Below are positions 63,784-64,000 of a DNA stretch of 64,000 bases, piece after piece. Under the pieces are notes generated by a model. It did not search any database. It was not told the DNA's origin and saw only the letters and a list, made by a program, of their open reading frames with translations. This DNA is from Mariprofundaceae bacterium (GTDB taxonomy: Bacteria > Pseudomonadota > Zetaproteobacteria > Mariprofundales > Mariprofundaceae), in NCBI GenBank assembly GCA_015488115.1, contig WFOK01000012.1, forward strand, positions 1 through 64,000, read 5' to 3'. Position numbers and translations under genes: made by a program. Every line of letters begins with the position of its first letter. Positions within the stretch are counted from its first letter, which is position 1.

Positions 63784-64000
63784 CTAAAATCCCAGGGCTG
63801 CATCGGCAGGCGTAGAGGACAATGAACGCACGCTGTCGCTGGTCGGCATCTCGACATACCAGGTCAGCATCAACCGCCATCGGTCCTTGAGCTGCAGCCC
63901 GTTCAATCGCTGGTACAGCGGAAACTGGACACCCAGATCCACGATCTGCAAGGGCACGGGCTGCCATTGCACGCCCAGTGTCGTAAACAACTGCATCTTG
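63784..64000 (-). CDS. C-terminal end of a possible outer-membrane beta-barrel protein; 5' end outside window
   Basis: The frame is open to the right edge; only the last 71 residues are seen. Alternating hydrophobic residues (PLQIVDLGVQFPLYQ, RWRLMLTWYV) look like beta strands, and the QFPLYQRLNG motif recalls the last strands of MetA-pathway-type porin families. It does not end in the usual Phe-terminal strand exactly, although the last residue is Phe (ALGF). The gene lies 10 bases before the cytochrome. Low confidence in function. Confidence 0.5.
   Translation of the reverse strand, partial: KMQLFTTLGVQWQPVPLQIVDLGVQFPLYQRLNGLQLKDRWRLMLTWYVEMPTSDSVRSLSSTPADAALGF

Noticed and set aside
1-64000. 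tRNA, rRNA, CRISPR array or insertion sequence
   Set aside because: Gaps are too short and I saw no cloverleaf, direct-repeat array, terminal inverted repeats or transposase.

Overview
The window is one stretch of a GC-rich bacterial chromosome, almost entirely coding, most likely from a gammaproteobacterium. HflD, CmoA/CmoB, the Tol-Pal block ending in cpoB-queE-queC, and RnfH/RatA together point there. The combination of an HrcA-headed heat-shock operon, squalene genes hpnCDE and a diheme peroxidase suggests an environmental, non-enteric lineage. I saw no tRNA, rRNA, CRISPR array, insertion sequence or prophage. The only phage-like trace is the C-terminal S74-type chaperone domain of a gene cut by the left edge. 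The lineage call is inference from gene content, not a database result.

Layout. 1-10.6 kb: S74 protein end, mfd-serB-hflD, map, a SixA-like phosphatase, then on the minus strand yfgM-bamB-der-ratA-rnfH. 10.6-17.2 kb (minus): thiO, carB, greA, a DUF4149-type membrane protein and a PerM-type permease. 17.2-20.2 kb: hpnC-hpnD-hpnE, which make squalene. 20.3-31.4 kb (plus): coq7, yebC-ruvC-ruvA-ruvB-ybgC-tolQ-tolR-tolA-tolB-pal-cpoB-queE-queC and a diheme cytochrome c peroxidase. 31.4-36.5 kb: ald (minus), then cmoA-cmoB-uvrC and a small unknown gene. 36.6-40.9 kb (minus): a compact five-gene operon of unknown function (GNAT-like thermostable-hemolysin-family protein, AMP-forming ligase, heme-oxygenase-like diiron oxidase, SDR, secreted TPR protein). 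41.0-46.7 kb (minus): hrcA-grpE-dnaK-dnaJ-dapB. 46.8-47.8 kb: rplM-rpsI with a clear promoter and terminator. 47.9-52.9 kb (minus): a class III nucleotide cyclase, a TPR lipoprotein, ispG, hisS. 53.0-61.5 kb (plus): a ten-gene run yhbY-bolA-yihY-M24 peptidase-xseA-M23 peptidase-receiver-SPOR-ggt-folK with many overlaps. 61.9-64 kb (minus): cytochrome c, TlpA-like, SCO and PCu(A)C genes, probably copper delivery to a respiratory oxidase, preceded by the end of a possible outer-membrane protein.

Most of the window is core housekeeping. The strongest candidate for something undescribed is the five-gene operon at 36613-40942. Its genes touch or overlap, a perfect bidirectional terminator closes it, and its enzyme types imply activation, oxidation and reduction of a small carboxylic acid. 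Also notable are the break-up of two gene orders that are usual in gammaproteobacteria (dapB-carA-carB-greA, with carA absent here, and ispG-hisS-yfgM-bamB-der), a terminator-like hairpin inside the cpoB signal-peptide region, a TolA with a TonB-like Pro/Lys linker, and a stable hairpin between dnaK and dnaJ.
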